Source: Spisula solida (taxonomy: Eukaryota; Mollusca; Bivalvia; Venerida; Mactridae). Taken from it: 64,000 nucleotides of DNA. The position numbers and the translations under genes were made by a program. Below, in pieces: positions 1 through 12,000 of the stretch. How positions within the stretch are numbered: the stretch's first letter is position 1; every line of letters starts with the position of its first letter. The notes beneath the pieces are model-generated. The model was not told where the DNA came from. It saw nothing but the letters and a program-made list of their open reading frames with translations, and ran no database searches. Location: NCBI GenBank assembly GCA_947247005.1, contig OX365948.1:56981401-57045400 (forward strand), in the 5' to 3' direction.

Positions 1-1240
1 TCAAATCAAACAAAACAAATGTACAAATATATATAAACATAACACGCATGGTATATGACATTATGATGCTGTTTCCACTAGATAATGTCAGTATTAGCCA
101 CAAGCGTTTGGCTCACAAGGCGAAAACGAAATATAAGCCAAAGTTATGACATTTATGCAGTGAGATGTAGCAATGCAATACGCATCTAGACATAGCGTCG
201 CCCGAGAACCATAGTGTTCTATCGTCATTTTCGCCAAAAAATAAGTATAATATACCATTGGAAGACTCTCGATAAGAGCTATGTCACAGTTACCTTGTCC
301 TCCTTCGGGAATATCTTTATGTTTATATATCACCAGATCCATTTTATTCTATCTGCAATTTCATGTTTTTTTAGAACTAAATTGTTCTATCTGCGTTTTT
401 GACCAATGGATCGCTCCCATCAAGTCGCGTGATGTAAGCTAAATGGTTGTATAATGTACTGTCTACAGTAGACCGATTTCAAGTGCGGTATGTTTGAATC
501 AACGATTCTTCGCGATATTTGAAAGTGTTTCTGAGATCTACATAAATAAAATACATACCAATTTCTGGTAAAATTCGTCCACAAACAAAAAAGTTATAAA
601 GGCTATTAAAGCCCGGAATCTTAAAACCTGATTTTCTCGAAAACAAGAAAAAGACATATACAACACTATCATGGTCCTCAGGCGACGATAGTGTGGGTTT
701 GTTTCAAACGTTTGACATAGACCGTCAAAACCAACATATCGCCTGATCTTCCGATGCATCGCAAGTAGAAATCTCAGCTCAAATTGAGATTTTGTTTAAA
801 TCAGATTCTGAATATGAGATAAATCTAAAGTTTGCACGCTAGAAATGTTACTGTTATAAACCCAGAGTCAAGCCTCCCATGGAAATCAACTCTCAGCCCA
901 ATGAATATATGAGATGAGATTTAGCTCAACGTGTGGTGCTTCTGGAGACCGGGGCCAGCTTTCAAAGGTCCTGAATATAGTCTCATTATTGAGGTTTTAG
1001 TAAAAAATATATATCACAATACTCTGAATAATAAATAATACATGTATATCACATATCACAGAAAGTTTACAAGTGTCTTTGTGGAACTAATAAATCACTA
1101 TCACCGGTTATTTGTGTAACTTCAAATTCCGCTGTAACTCGGTGTTCGTTCGTCAAAAGAGATCGTACTACCAAAGTTATCTGCCAATAAATTATGTCAA
1201 ACCCACGTGAACAGACTATCAGTACGAGTTAGGTCACCAA

Positions 1241-1260
1241 TGACGTCATCAATGACGTCA
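1241..1260. promoter_or_regulatory. Two tandem CRE-type palindromes
   Basis: The eight-base palindrome TGACGTCA occurs at 1241-1248 and again at 1253-1260, separated by TCAA, and a third partial copy (TCAATGACC) follows. This is the full consensus for CREB/ATF bZIP dimers. The 12-bp spacing could equally be a small tandem repeat. No promoter or gene start is visible next to it, so function is uncertain. Confidence 0.35.
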
Positions 1261-1625
1261 TCAATGACCAGTTACAACAGTCTTTGCCCCAAAGCTGCCT
1301 AAAGCAAGCAATATTAATACCATCTGAAATGAGAAACACAATATTTAATTGAAATTAGCTTTTAAATATTTCAAAATGACCAATAGTAGAATGATTATAT
1401 TGCCTTCGTGGTTAATTCCTACGCGTCAGAACTCCAAGCCATTGTATAACAGCCGGTATACAACGGGTTTTTTAATAGTTTATTTCTTAAATATAATATC
1501 TAAATAAAAATCTACTGGAATATGTCACACTCTGTTGCATATAAAGCATTTTAAAATGTCTAACACAACGTATACAAAGCTAAATGTCAACAAAAACACG
1601 TGTTGAAATTCATTATATTGTATAA

Positions 1626-1652
1626 TCAACGTTTCGGCATTTTGCCATCAGG
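1626..1652 (-). other. Hammerhead-like core motif
   Basis: Read on the minus strand the sequence has CTGATG, a perfect 4-bp stem (GGCA / TGCC) with a short loop, then CGAAACGTTGA. This resembles the conserved core and stem II of hammerhead ribozymes, which occur in some retroelements. Stems I and III were not convincingly paired by eye, so this may be a degenerate retroelement relic. A similar motif lies at 47916-47953. Confidence 0.3.
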
Positions 1653-2458
1653 AAATACAATCATATATTATGTTTTTACACTACCTTTACCATTCCAGTC
1701 GTGTTTTGTTCTTGCCATTTTACAACACTGACACTATTGCGTGTAATGCAGTTTACAATGTATATAAAAAGTTTATGTTACTTTTGTACATATTTCATAA
1801 TGCGCTTGAATTACCTTGACATGCCAAGTTTAATACCCGCGGCCTAGAGTAATAGAACGGGTCGGTAAATTATCTGGACGCGGAAACCTATGTGACTTCT
1901 ACGAGTATATATATTTGCAAATAATGTTCGTTGTATGATAGCCTTGATATAAATAAAATCTACCTATGTCATACTATTAGTTCGATAAATTTGATCTAAA
2001 GCTATATCTCATTCTTTTTTAACGAAGCAGCCACTTGTAATGGCCAAAAGCAATGTTCTTTGCTGATTATGTCAACAAACTTTGAACTTGAACTTGTCAA
2101 TTCAAGGTGAACTGTTTGTATACCGCGTTGCCACCTCAAAACAACATGAAAGTATGTTCGTCAAAAGCGGATCAGTGGTATTGTACTGAAAGTTGTTTTA
2201 GTCAAGATTGAAGATCGACATGGACAATTGTAAGAACCCGGGTGCTTCTGGAGCTAGGCCTTATTAATGTTATAATGCAGTGTGCATGTTATCATACAAT
2301 ATCTCACAACAGTGGCTACTACAGCAGTCTTACGTGTGCTAAAACATGAACGAACCGTACTTGTAAAGCAAACAAAGAGGAAAAACTGCGCACCGCTGAA
2401 ACACAAAGTCGAGCAGGAACACGTGTATTGTGCTAAACAATTTAAAAATCGAGGGTTT

Positions 2459-2862
2459 GTTAAAGTCTAATTATCTCTCCCAAAACTATTTCCCGATCAT
2501 CCAGGATATATAGACTAAATAAAAACTATACAAAGCATAAGGATGTTTTTCACCGACGACGAAAGAATGTCAGCTATATCTGTCGAAAAAGTATGCCAAA
2601 AATCACATTTAGTAAAATGTATGAATGACAAAATACTAATTTTGCAAGAGTTGCTCTTCTTAGACTTTGAATTGTGATTTATTGTTTACATTTCGTTATT
2701 TTGTTTACAAACCAACTGAAGGCTTTATTTCGTTTTCTACCATCTTATGGTGTTTTCCACCTTTAAGACCCAACTAAAGTTCTCAAAATGCATCATTTTG
2801 CAGATAGGTTGCCAAGTTACTGAATTTTGAAAATAGCCATTTAAGGCATAATGGGACTTTAA
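2459..2862 (+). mobile_element. MITE family A, copy 1
   Basis: About 400 bp bounded by TTAAAGTC at the left and GGGACTTTAA at the right, with an internal sequence shared almost throughout with copies at 12668, 20331 and 23815 (for example the strings ATTATCTCTCCCAAAAC and GCATCATTTTGCAGATAGG). There is no coding capacity. It ends 11 bp from the stop codon of gene 0 and, on the minus strand, supplies an AATAAA (2734-2739) that could serve as that gene's polyadenylation signal. Confidence 0.8.
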
Positions 2863-2873
2863 TTTGGTTATAA

Positions 2874-3070
2874 TCAGATACTAACGTCTAGCACTCTCAG
2901 TCTCGAGCCACGATTTCTGCTGTTCTTTGCTCCATTTCTTGATGTTGATCCGGTTACATTACCGTGTACGGTTGATCCGGGTTTTGTTACGGTGGCTACT
3001 GACGATTTCCCTGTAGGATTTGGCAGTGTTGGTATTATAGTCGGACGTGATGGGAATGATCCACTGCATG
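2874..3070 (-). CDS. Gene 0 exon 5: Ser/Thr-rich C-terminal tail
   Basis: Acceptor TTTTTTCTACAG, then ACSGSFPSRPT and a tail with SSVATVTKPGSTV and several Arg/Lys residues, ending DVSI and TGA. It opens with a Cys in the same place as the CEYKCN linker of the other genes, but continues to its own stop instead of splicing on. Confidence 0.75.
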
Positions 3071-6000
3071 CTGTAGAAAAAACACATGACACATATAGAG
3101 GAAAATCTACGTAAGCGGTCACCTGATTTAAAAAGCCAATATTTGTAAAATACGAGTTTAATAGTTATAGTCCAGTCAGGATAACAATCCAGTGACGTAG
3201 CGGTCGAGTCCACTATAACGGGGTAAAACCAATTATAAAGGCTTATTCTGTACAAACAACTATAATTTCAATGCTAAACTAACATACTCGACTTCGCTCC
3301 ACCTGTTTAGACAATGGATGTGATTTCTTGCGTACACATAAACTGCAATGTCACTGTCACAATATCCTAACCGGAGTATACGCCATTTTTGTGTTTTAAT
3401 TACATAATGTATCCATCTAATCCACTTGCTGATCAATAATAATCATAATTATAATAACCATACCTGTACATGACTGGCTTATGAAGATACTTTATTTTTG
3501 AATCCGAATGAGAATTTCAAAATATACACACCATTTTCGAAATAGGTATATTGTTTTTAAAAAAGTGCGTTACGTTCCTTTTTATGCTTTTTTTATATAA
3601 AATCAAAACATAAATTATGCGCACTTTATAGTCTAGAAAGGGTATAATCAAATCAATATTAGAGGGGGGTATTTTACAATATAAATTTCAATGTTAGTTT
3701 ACAAGCATGTACCAAATTCACAAATGAATTCTGTGTTTACACTTGGTGTAAAACAGTCCTTTTCTGTCCATTTTGGTTGTGAGAATGAGCCGTTCTGTTT
3801 TTCCATGTAGACACAACCTCTTCCTGGTATGGAGTTTAGAGGACCTGGTATTAGGAATGTGGAAAATTGAAGAATCATAGGTTGTCCTGGAACAAAGATA
3901 CGGTATTAATAGGAGAAGTTATGTTTCTATACAAAGATATTCGTACCAGACGCTAGTTATTGGTGAATGGCAGGTTTTTATTGATCATTCACCCAATAGA
4001 TTGCCGATGGTCATTTTGCATGATTTTTTTTATGAATACGGTGATCTCTCCTATTGAAATATCTCGCACAATTATGTAGTTCATATTTCGTCAAAAATCC
4101 TACGCCGAGTAGATAATGTTCCTGCAAGGGGATGTAACCGCTGGTAAGAGGTCGATACTTCGTATAACAAATATTCGATCCGTCATTTGTTCTTACATGG
4201 AAGATCACGGTACATGATAAATAATAATTATGTATACGAAGGCTCGCTTAATAACCTGTGTTTTCTAGACTTGTTTAAGAAATGTATATCCCAAAAGACA
4301 ACTCATGACGGATCCTATATTTATTATGTTCTATCCGACATTTTGTCGCTGGAAACAATATCAGCAACACAGATAAAGGTAAATAAAGGTATTTTAACAT
4401 AATTTGTTGGACAGCAGTTATCGATAGAATTAACAGTTAAACAACATATAAGCATCACCCCGTCATCAAATTTGTGTACGGCTAGTTTTGAAAACATTTT
4501 ATTTTAGAGAAAACAATGCCAAATATATCGTACCATAGATTATATATAGTAATCCTCTCCTATGAAACAAACCATTAAAGAACAAAAATGCAGCGATATT
4601 TCAGTGGGTCGACCGGAATGTAATTAAACAATGTAGGCCATATAGGGCCTCTGATTGTTTTTCCAGTCACTTTTCACTCTAAAAATATATACATGTATAT
4701 GTGACCTTATAAAGGTTATTCATGATTGTATGCGGAACTATCCTCCCTTACTTGGATAAGAGCATCCAGCATTCTTCCAACAGCAACCGATGCTTTCGCA
4801 CTTCTTTTGATCTGGTGATGATGACGGCGGTACACATGGTGACGATTTTGTGTCGATATTGCTGCAATCTGTTGAATTTACTGAAAAATAGTCAGGATCA
4901 AAATTAGACACATTAAGCATGAATAACAAGGGGTGTCAAGTTCACAAATCTCATATGCCTAGTCAAAACTCCAGCTTATATGTTTCCGTACTGGTACTTC
5001 ACATTGCTAGGCGATGGGCTCGAATCCCAAACCACCCAGACATGTAGTGCATTATCTTACATAAATTATGGCCGTAGTCACTTTAAGTTGGGGGTACATA
5101 TAATGCAATATCCTACATAAATTATGGTCATAGTCACTTTATAACAATGTAGAATGTTTGGAGAACACACAATGCAATATCTTACATAAATTATGGTCGT
5201 AGTCACTTTATAACAATGTAGAATGTTTGGAGAACACACAATGCAATATCTTACATAAATTATGGTCGTAGTCACTTTATAACAATGTAGAATGTTTGGA
5301 GAACACACAATGCAATATCTTACATAAATTATGGTCGTAGTCACTTTATAACAATGTAGAATGTTTGGAGAACACACAATGCAATATCTTACATAAATTA
5401 TGGTCGTAGTCACTTTATAACAATGTAGAATGTTGGGGGTACATATAATGCAATATCTTACATAAATTATGGGCGTAGAGAAATACTTTGCCGTCATTAT
5501 CTCTTATGGATGACATCACACCGAGCACCACCGAGTCTGTTGTTCTGGTAATGTTCTTTATCAATGTTGAGTTTTGGTAGAAGTTCTGTAATGGAGCATC
5601 GCTGTTGTTGCTTGGTAAGGATAAAAGCCTGCCGCCAATGGTTATACAGTCGTCAGCCATTTCTATCCAACTCTTGCCAGCCCCATTTTCATGAGTGACG
5701 CACGTGTTTGGAGTAACCGCGGACCCTTTGTCACATTGAGGGCTGGTACAATCTAGTGCATGCACGGTGACTGTAAATACATTATGAAAGTATATGTTAA
5801 GGGGCTCTTGGTATATAAGTTTTAATTTCAAATTAATTGAATAAGAGATAAACAAAATAAAACAGCAATGTGCATTTAAAGGGACTGCCTCAAATATTGG
5901 TGTATTGCAAAAATAAAATAAAATTGTCAAATATTCACGTAATTTTGGTATAGTTGCCTGTATATCCCATAAACAACCACACTGACATCTAAAATAACTT

Positions 6001-9000
6001 TAGAAACTTCAGCATTAGGTAGTTATTTAGTATTTGTACATCAAAAATTATATATGGTTTTAATACCCTATAGAATTAACACTACTATTACCATTTAAAC
6101 TGCCAGAAATTTGTTCGCATTTGATGAAAATGAATCGAAAATCGAACCAAATACCTCACTGATGTTTACGCTGTAGTTTGTTGATGTTACAGCTTGATTA
6201 CGTGTGAATAACATAATTCTCAAAGCATGTTGGAAGAAAAAAAAACTCAGTGGGCGATATCGAGAGTGGTTAAAATTGCTTATTAGCACCAAATCTTTCA
6301 AAAAGCAACCGCCAGTGGCTTTCTATTGCATCAATACTTTAGTCCAGTCAAAATAGGCCTAAAATGGGCTGAACCCAAAACAAATTGCAACAGAAACAAA
6401 TTCACCACCAATGTCAAGTTTAAACCTTGGCAGACTTCAGAAAAAAGTCCTCAAAAATTTGATGAGGGGAAAGGGGTAAAATCCAAGATGGCGTCCAAGA
6501 TGGCCGCCATAAATCGCTGAAGCACTAAAAATCAAATTTCTAATGAGGTTGTGTCATATATAGATATAAGAACCAATATTTGCATGGAAAGTGTTCATGA
6601 AGAAGTGTGCATCAAATTTGGTGGCAACAATGATCAATTTAAGGCCAAGGTCAAGGTCATTTCAAGGTCAAAATACCAAAAAAACATGAAAAAATGATTT
6701 TTCTTCTCCACTTTCCTTGATATAAGACGTATTTCATATTTTATGTTGTTATTAAGGTGAGAAAACAAGTGGCAAGTGTATATTTCATTATTATAAGTAA
6801 CATTTTTAATTCAGAATATTGAAAGTTTTTTAAAAGAGCCAGTTTTGTTCCAGTATGTGATGTCCTAGAGGACATTTTTAACTTGGTGCTATGGTCATGA
6901 TAATTATTATCATCAGTTACAACATTAGAATTATCAATGGTATAACTAAATGTTTGTATAAATATAATTAATTTAATAAGGTACTTCAAATTGACATCAA
7001 ACTTAGGTTACTTCAAGGTCAAGGTCATTTGAAGGTCAAACTACAAAACACTACCTGAACATTTGTAACTTCCTCACATTTTTTCGTAATATAAATATGC
7101 TGTACATACACTTTTCTTCCAACTTAACTACATGTATGGTAAATTTTGAGAAATGAAAACAACATTATTTAATCAAATTGTTTCTATATAAGTACTATCC
7201 TTACGGGGCATCTGTTTTTTTACTTTTTTCCTTGGGATAAGGTGATGACGTAATGTCACAGACTTGTACATAAAACTACATGTATACCACTGTTTTTATA
7301 TGTTGGTAAATGTAGTATTCAGGATAATTATAGTGTACCTGGTTCCTGCAACACTAACTAATTAAGGGTCAAGGTCAAAATATGCAATAACCAGACAACG
7401 ATATTTCCACACACAGTATTCTTATTTTAAAGCCTATTTTCTATGGGTAAATAATTTTCTTGCTGCGTTGCTTAGAGTATAATTATATTTAGGATGTGTT
7501 TGTATGCATGCTTGGGACATAAGTAAGTAACTCCTAGTACCTAGGATGGCTATTCCCCATAGGGCCTATGATGACTGTTTCGTACACATATGTGAGTATC
7601 ACATAGGGCCAAACATGGCTAAAACAACACTGATGAAACCACATGGAGCATTTTCATGGCTGTTCCCATACAGGTGAGTCCCATATATAGCATTGGATGG
7701 TTGAAAGCAATAGTTCTGAATGATCCATTTGTGCATTGGATGGCAGCTCTAAGCAGTGTTGATTCCACAATAGGGCTTCCTTATAATTCCTTTTTACCAT
7801 GACTGTTACCAACACTAGTGTGTACCTAGGGCATTTACAATGACTGTTTCAAACACTGGCGAGTCCCAAGTAGGGTCTATGATAACTATTCCCAATACAC
7901 GCTAGTCGCCCATTGACTAATCCCTACACTGATGAGTCTTGGATTATCTGTGCGCTACACTATTTCCATAGGGCCTACATTAATAGCTCCAACGCTAGTT
8001 GGTCCCCGAGTGCCTGAGATGACTGTTCCCTGCACTGGTGGGTCCCCTATAATACCTTGGATGACTGTTCCTGACATTGCCGAGTCCCATAAAACCTAGG
8101 ATGACTGTGCCACATATGGCCTATGATGACTGTTCCCTGCACTGGCGAGTCCCTGCAGTACCTAGAATGACATTTTCCAACATTGTCGAGTCCCCCATAA
8201 TATCTAGGATGACTGTCCCACATAAGGCCTAGGATGATTGCTCCCAGCTCTGTTGAGTCTCCCATATGGCATAGGATGGCTGTAGCTTTCACTGATGAGT
8301 CCTTCATAGACCCTAATATGACTGCCGCCAACACTGATGAGTCCTTCATAGACCCTAATATGACTGCTACTAACACTGATTAGTCCTTCATAGACCCTAA
8401 TATGACTGCTGCCAACACTGATTAGTCCTTCATAGACCCTAATATGACTGCCGCCAACACTGATGAGTCCTTCATAGACCCTAATATGACTGCCGCCAAC
8501 ACTGATGAGTCCTTGATATACCCTAATATGACTGCCGCCAACACTGATGAGTCCTTCATAGACCATAATATGACTGCCGCCAATACTGATGAGTCCTTCA
8601 TATACCCTAATATGACTGCCGCCAACACTGATGAGTCTTTCATAGACCCTAATATGACTGCCGCCAACACTGATGAGTCCTTCATATACCCTAATATGAC
8701 TGCCGCCAACACTGATGAGTCCTTCATAGACCCTAATATGACTGCTGCCAACACTGATGAGTCCTTCATAGACCCTAATATGACTGCTACTAACACTGAT
8801 TAGTCCTTCATAGACCCAAATATGACTGCTGCCAACACTGATTAGTCCTTCATAGACACTAATATGACTGCCGCCAACACTGATGAGTCCTTCATAGACC
8901 CTAATATGACTGCCGCCAACACTAATGAGTCCTTCATATACCCTAATATGACTGCTACTAACACTGATTAGTCCTCCATAGACCCTAATAATTATGACTG

Positions 9001-12000
9001 CTGCCAACACTGGAGAGTCCCTGCGAGCGCATTGGATGATTCCCCCAGCACTGAAGAATCACCACAAGGCTTTAATTGATTGTCTCCATGATGTATAAAT
9101 CCCCAGAGGACCTTGGATGACTGCTTACAACACTGATGAGTCCTTAATAAACCCTAATATGACTGCTTCAAACACTGATTAGTCTCCCATTGGGCCTAAG
9201 ACAACTGCTATAAACACTGGGGAGTCTTTGAGAGGACATTGTATGGTTTCTCCCAGCACTGAAGAGTCCCCTATAAGGCCTTCATTGATTGTCCCAAACA
9301 CTAGTGAATCTACAGCTGGTCTTGGATGACAGCTCCCTACACCGAAGGGTCCCCAAAAGTGACTAGGGTGACATTTCCCAACACTGGCGAGTCTTCAATA
9401 GGGCCTAGGGTGACAGGTCACAACATTGGTGGGTCCCCCTTAGGACATAGGATGACAGGTCACAACATATGTGGGTCACCCTTAGGGCCTAGGATGATAG
9501 CTCACAACATATGTGGGTCCCCCTTAGGACATAGGATGACAGCTCACAACATTGATGGGTCCCCCTTAGGGCCTATGATGATAGCTCACAACACTGGTGG
9601 GTCCCCATTAGGGCCTAGGATGACAGCTCACAACACTGGTGGGTCCCCCTTAGGGCCTAGGATGACAGCTCAAAACATTGGTGGGTCCCTCTTAGGGCCT
9701 AGGATGACAGCTCACAACACTGGTGGGTCCCCCTTAGGGCCTAGGATGACAGCTCACAACACTGGTCGGTCCCCCTCAGGGCCTAGGATGATAGCTCCCA
9801 ATACTGGTGGGTCCCCCTTAGGGCCTATAATGACAGTTTACAACACTGGTGGGTCCCCCTTAGGGCCTAGGATGATAGCTACCAACACTGGTGAGTCCCT
9901 CTTAAGGCCTTAAATGATAGCTCACAACACTAATGGGTCTCCCTTACGGCCTTATGACAACACACAACACTCGTGGGTCCCTCTTATGGCTTAAGATGAC
10001 TGATGCTAGTTTGATGATATGATGACGGTTCCCAGTGGTGAGTCCCCCATAGTAGCTAGGATGGTAGGTCCCAACACTATTGTGTCTTTAATATGACGTA
10101 GAACGTCTGTTCCCTACACTGAAGATTCCCATAGGGCATAGGAAAACAGTTCCCAACAATGACGAGTCCTCCATAGGGTTTATGATGGCAGTTCCCAACA
10201 CTAATAGGTCCTCCATAGGGTCTATGATGACAGTGCCCAGCAATGATAAGTCCTCCATAGGGTCTATGATGGCAGTTCCCAACACTGATAAGTCCTCCAT
10301 AGGGTCTATGATGGCAGTTCCCAACACTGGTACGTCCTCAATAGGGTATATGATGGCAGTTCCCAACACTGATGTGTCCTCCATAGGGTTTATGATGACA
10401 GTTCCCAACACTGATGAGTCCTCCATAGGGTCTATGATGACAGTTCCCAACACTGATGAGTTCTCCATAAGATATATGATGACAGTTCCCAGCAATGATA
10501 AGTCCTCCATAGGGTCTATGATGACAGTTCCCAGCAATGATAAGTCCTCCATAGGGTCTATGATGACAGTTCCCAACACTGATGAGTCCTCCTTAGGGTT
10601 TATGATGGCAGTTCCCAACACTGATGAGTCCTCCATAGGGTCTAGGAAGGCAGTTCCCAACAATAATAAATCCTCCATAGGGCCTATGATGATGGTACCC
10701 AACAATTGGAGAGTCCTCATAAGGTCTAACATGGCTTTCTCAATCTGCTTAGTCCCCATATGTCATTGGGTGAGTATTTCCAACACATACGAGTCCAACA
10801 TAACGTTATACTATAAGAAAACGTATAGCTCCAACAAAATTGCATGTGTTTAGAAGTTTGACCTTCAAACCGACATGTACATTGACCTTGAGTTGGTAAT
10901 TATTTGATATCAGTTTGGGGTAACTTACAAAATTTAGTATATTCTTACAAACATTTACCTAACACATTGGTAAAACCAACTGTCACAACTGATGATAATA
11001 ACAATTATTAATGATATTGTATCATCCATTTAAAAATCTTGGATATCATGTTACTTGTCCTCCATAGGGTCTATGATGACAGTTCCCAACACTGATGAGT
11101 CCTCCATAGGGTATATGATGGCAGTTCCCAACACTGATGTGTCCTCCATAAGATATATGATGACAGTTCCAAGCAATGATAAGTCCTCCATAGGGTCTAT
11201 GATGACAGTTCCCAGCAATGATAAGTCCTCCATAGGGTCTATGATGACAGTTCCCAGCAATGATAAGTCCTCCATAGGGTCTATGATGACAGTTCCCAAC
11301 ACTGATGAGTCCTCCTTAGGGTTTATGATGGCAGTTCCCAACACTGATGAGTCCTCCTTAGGGTTTATGATGGCAGTTCCCAACACTGATGAGTCCTCCA
11401 TAGGGTCTAGGAAGGCAGTTCCCAACAATAACAAATCCTCCATAGGGCCTATGATGATGGTACCCAACAATTGGAGAGTCCCCATAAGCTCTAACATGGC
11501 TTTCTCAATCTGCTTAGTCCCCATATGTCATTGGGTGAGTATTTCCAACACATACGAGTCCAACATAACGTTATACTATAAGAAAACGTATAGCTCCAAC
11601 AAAATTGCATGTGTTTAGAAGTTTGACCTTCAAACCGACATGTACATTGACCTTGAGTTGGTAATTATTTGATATCAGTTTGGGGTAACTTACAAAATTT
11701 AGTATATTCTTACAAACATTTACCTAACACATTGGTAAAACCAACTGTCACAACTGATGATAATAACAATTATTAATGATATTGTATCATCCATTTAAAA
11801 ATCTTGGATATCATGTTACTTGATTAAAAATGGCTGTTTTTACAGAACTGTTACGATCTAAATAAAACATATAACTTATAGTGAAGAGATACATACTAAG
11901 CAACTCTTTTATCAACTTCATAACCATAGGAAAGGTGAAAATGCATGTTATGATATGGAAAATAAAGAGAAAATACCAATTTTAAAGCTTTTTTCGTATT

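Larger units (their letters stand above)
1..2458. other. Gene-free stretch at left edge
   Basis: No reading frame of convincing coding character and no recognisable domain. The only structured items are a pair of tandem CRE-like palindromes near 1241 and a short ribozyme-like motif near 1626, listed separately. The rest is AT-rich unique-looking sequence. Confidence 0.6.

Noticed and set aside
8204..9010. Long periodic frames with a 14-residue repeat on both strands in the 42-bp array
   Set aside because: Open on both strands because the period is a multiple of three; no start context, splice signals or domain.
7960..9200. Hammerhead ribozyme in the 42-bp units (CTGATGAGTCC)
   Set aside because: The core CTGATGAG is present, but no GAAA follows a stem at the right distance in the unit.
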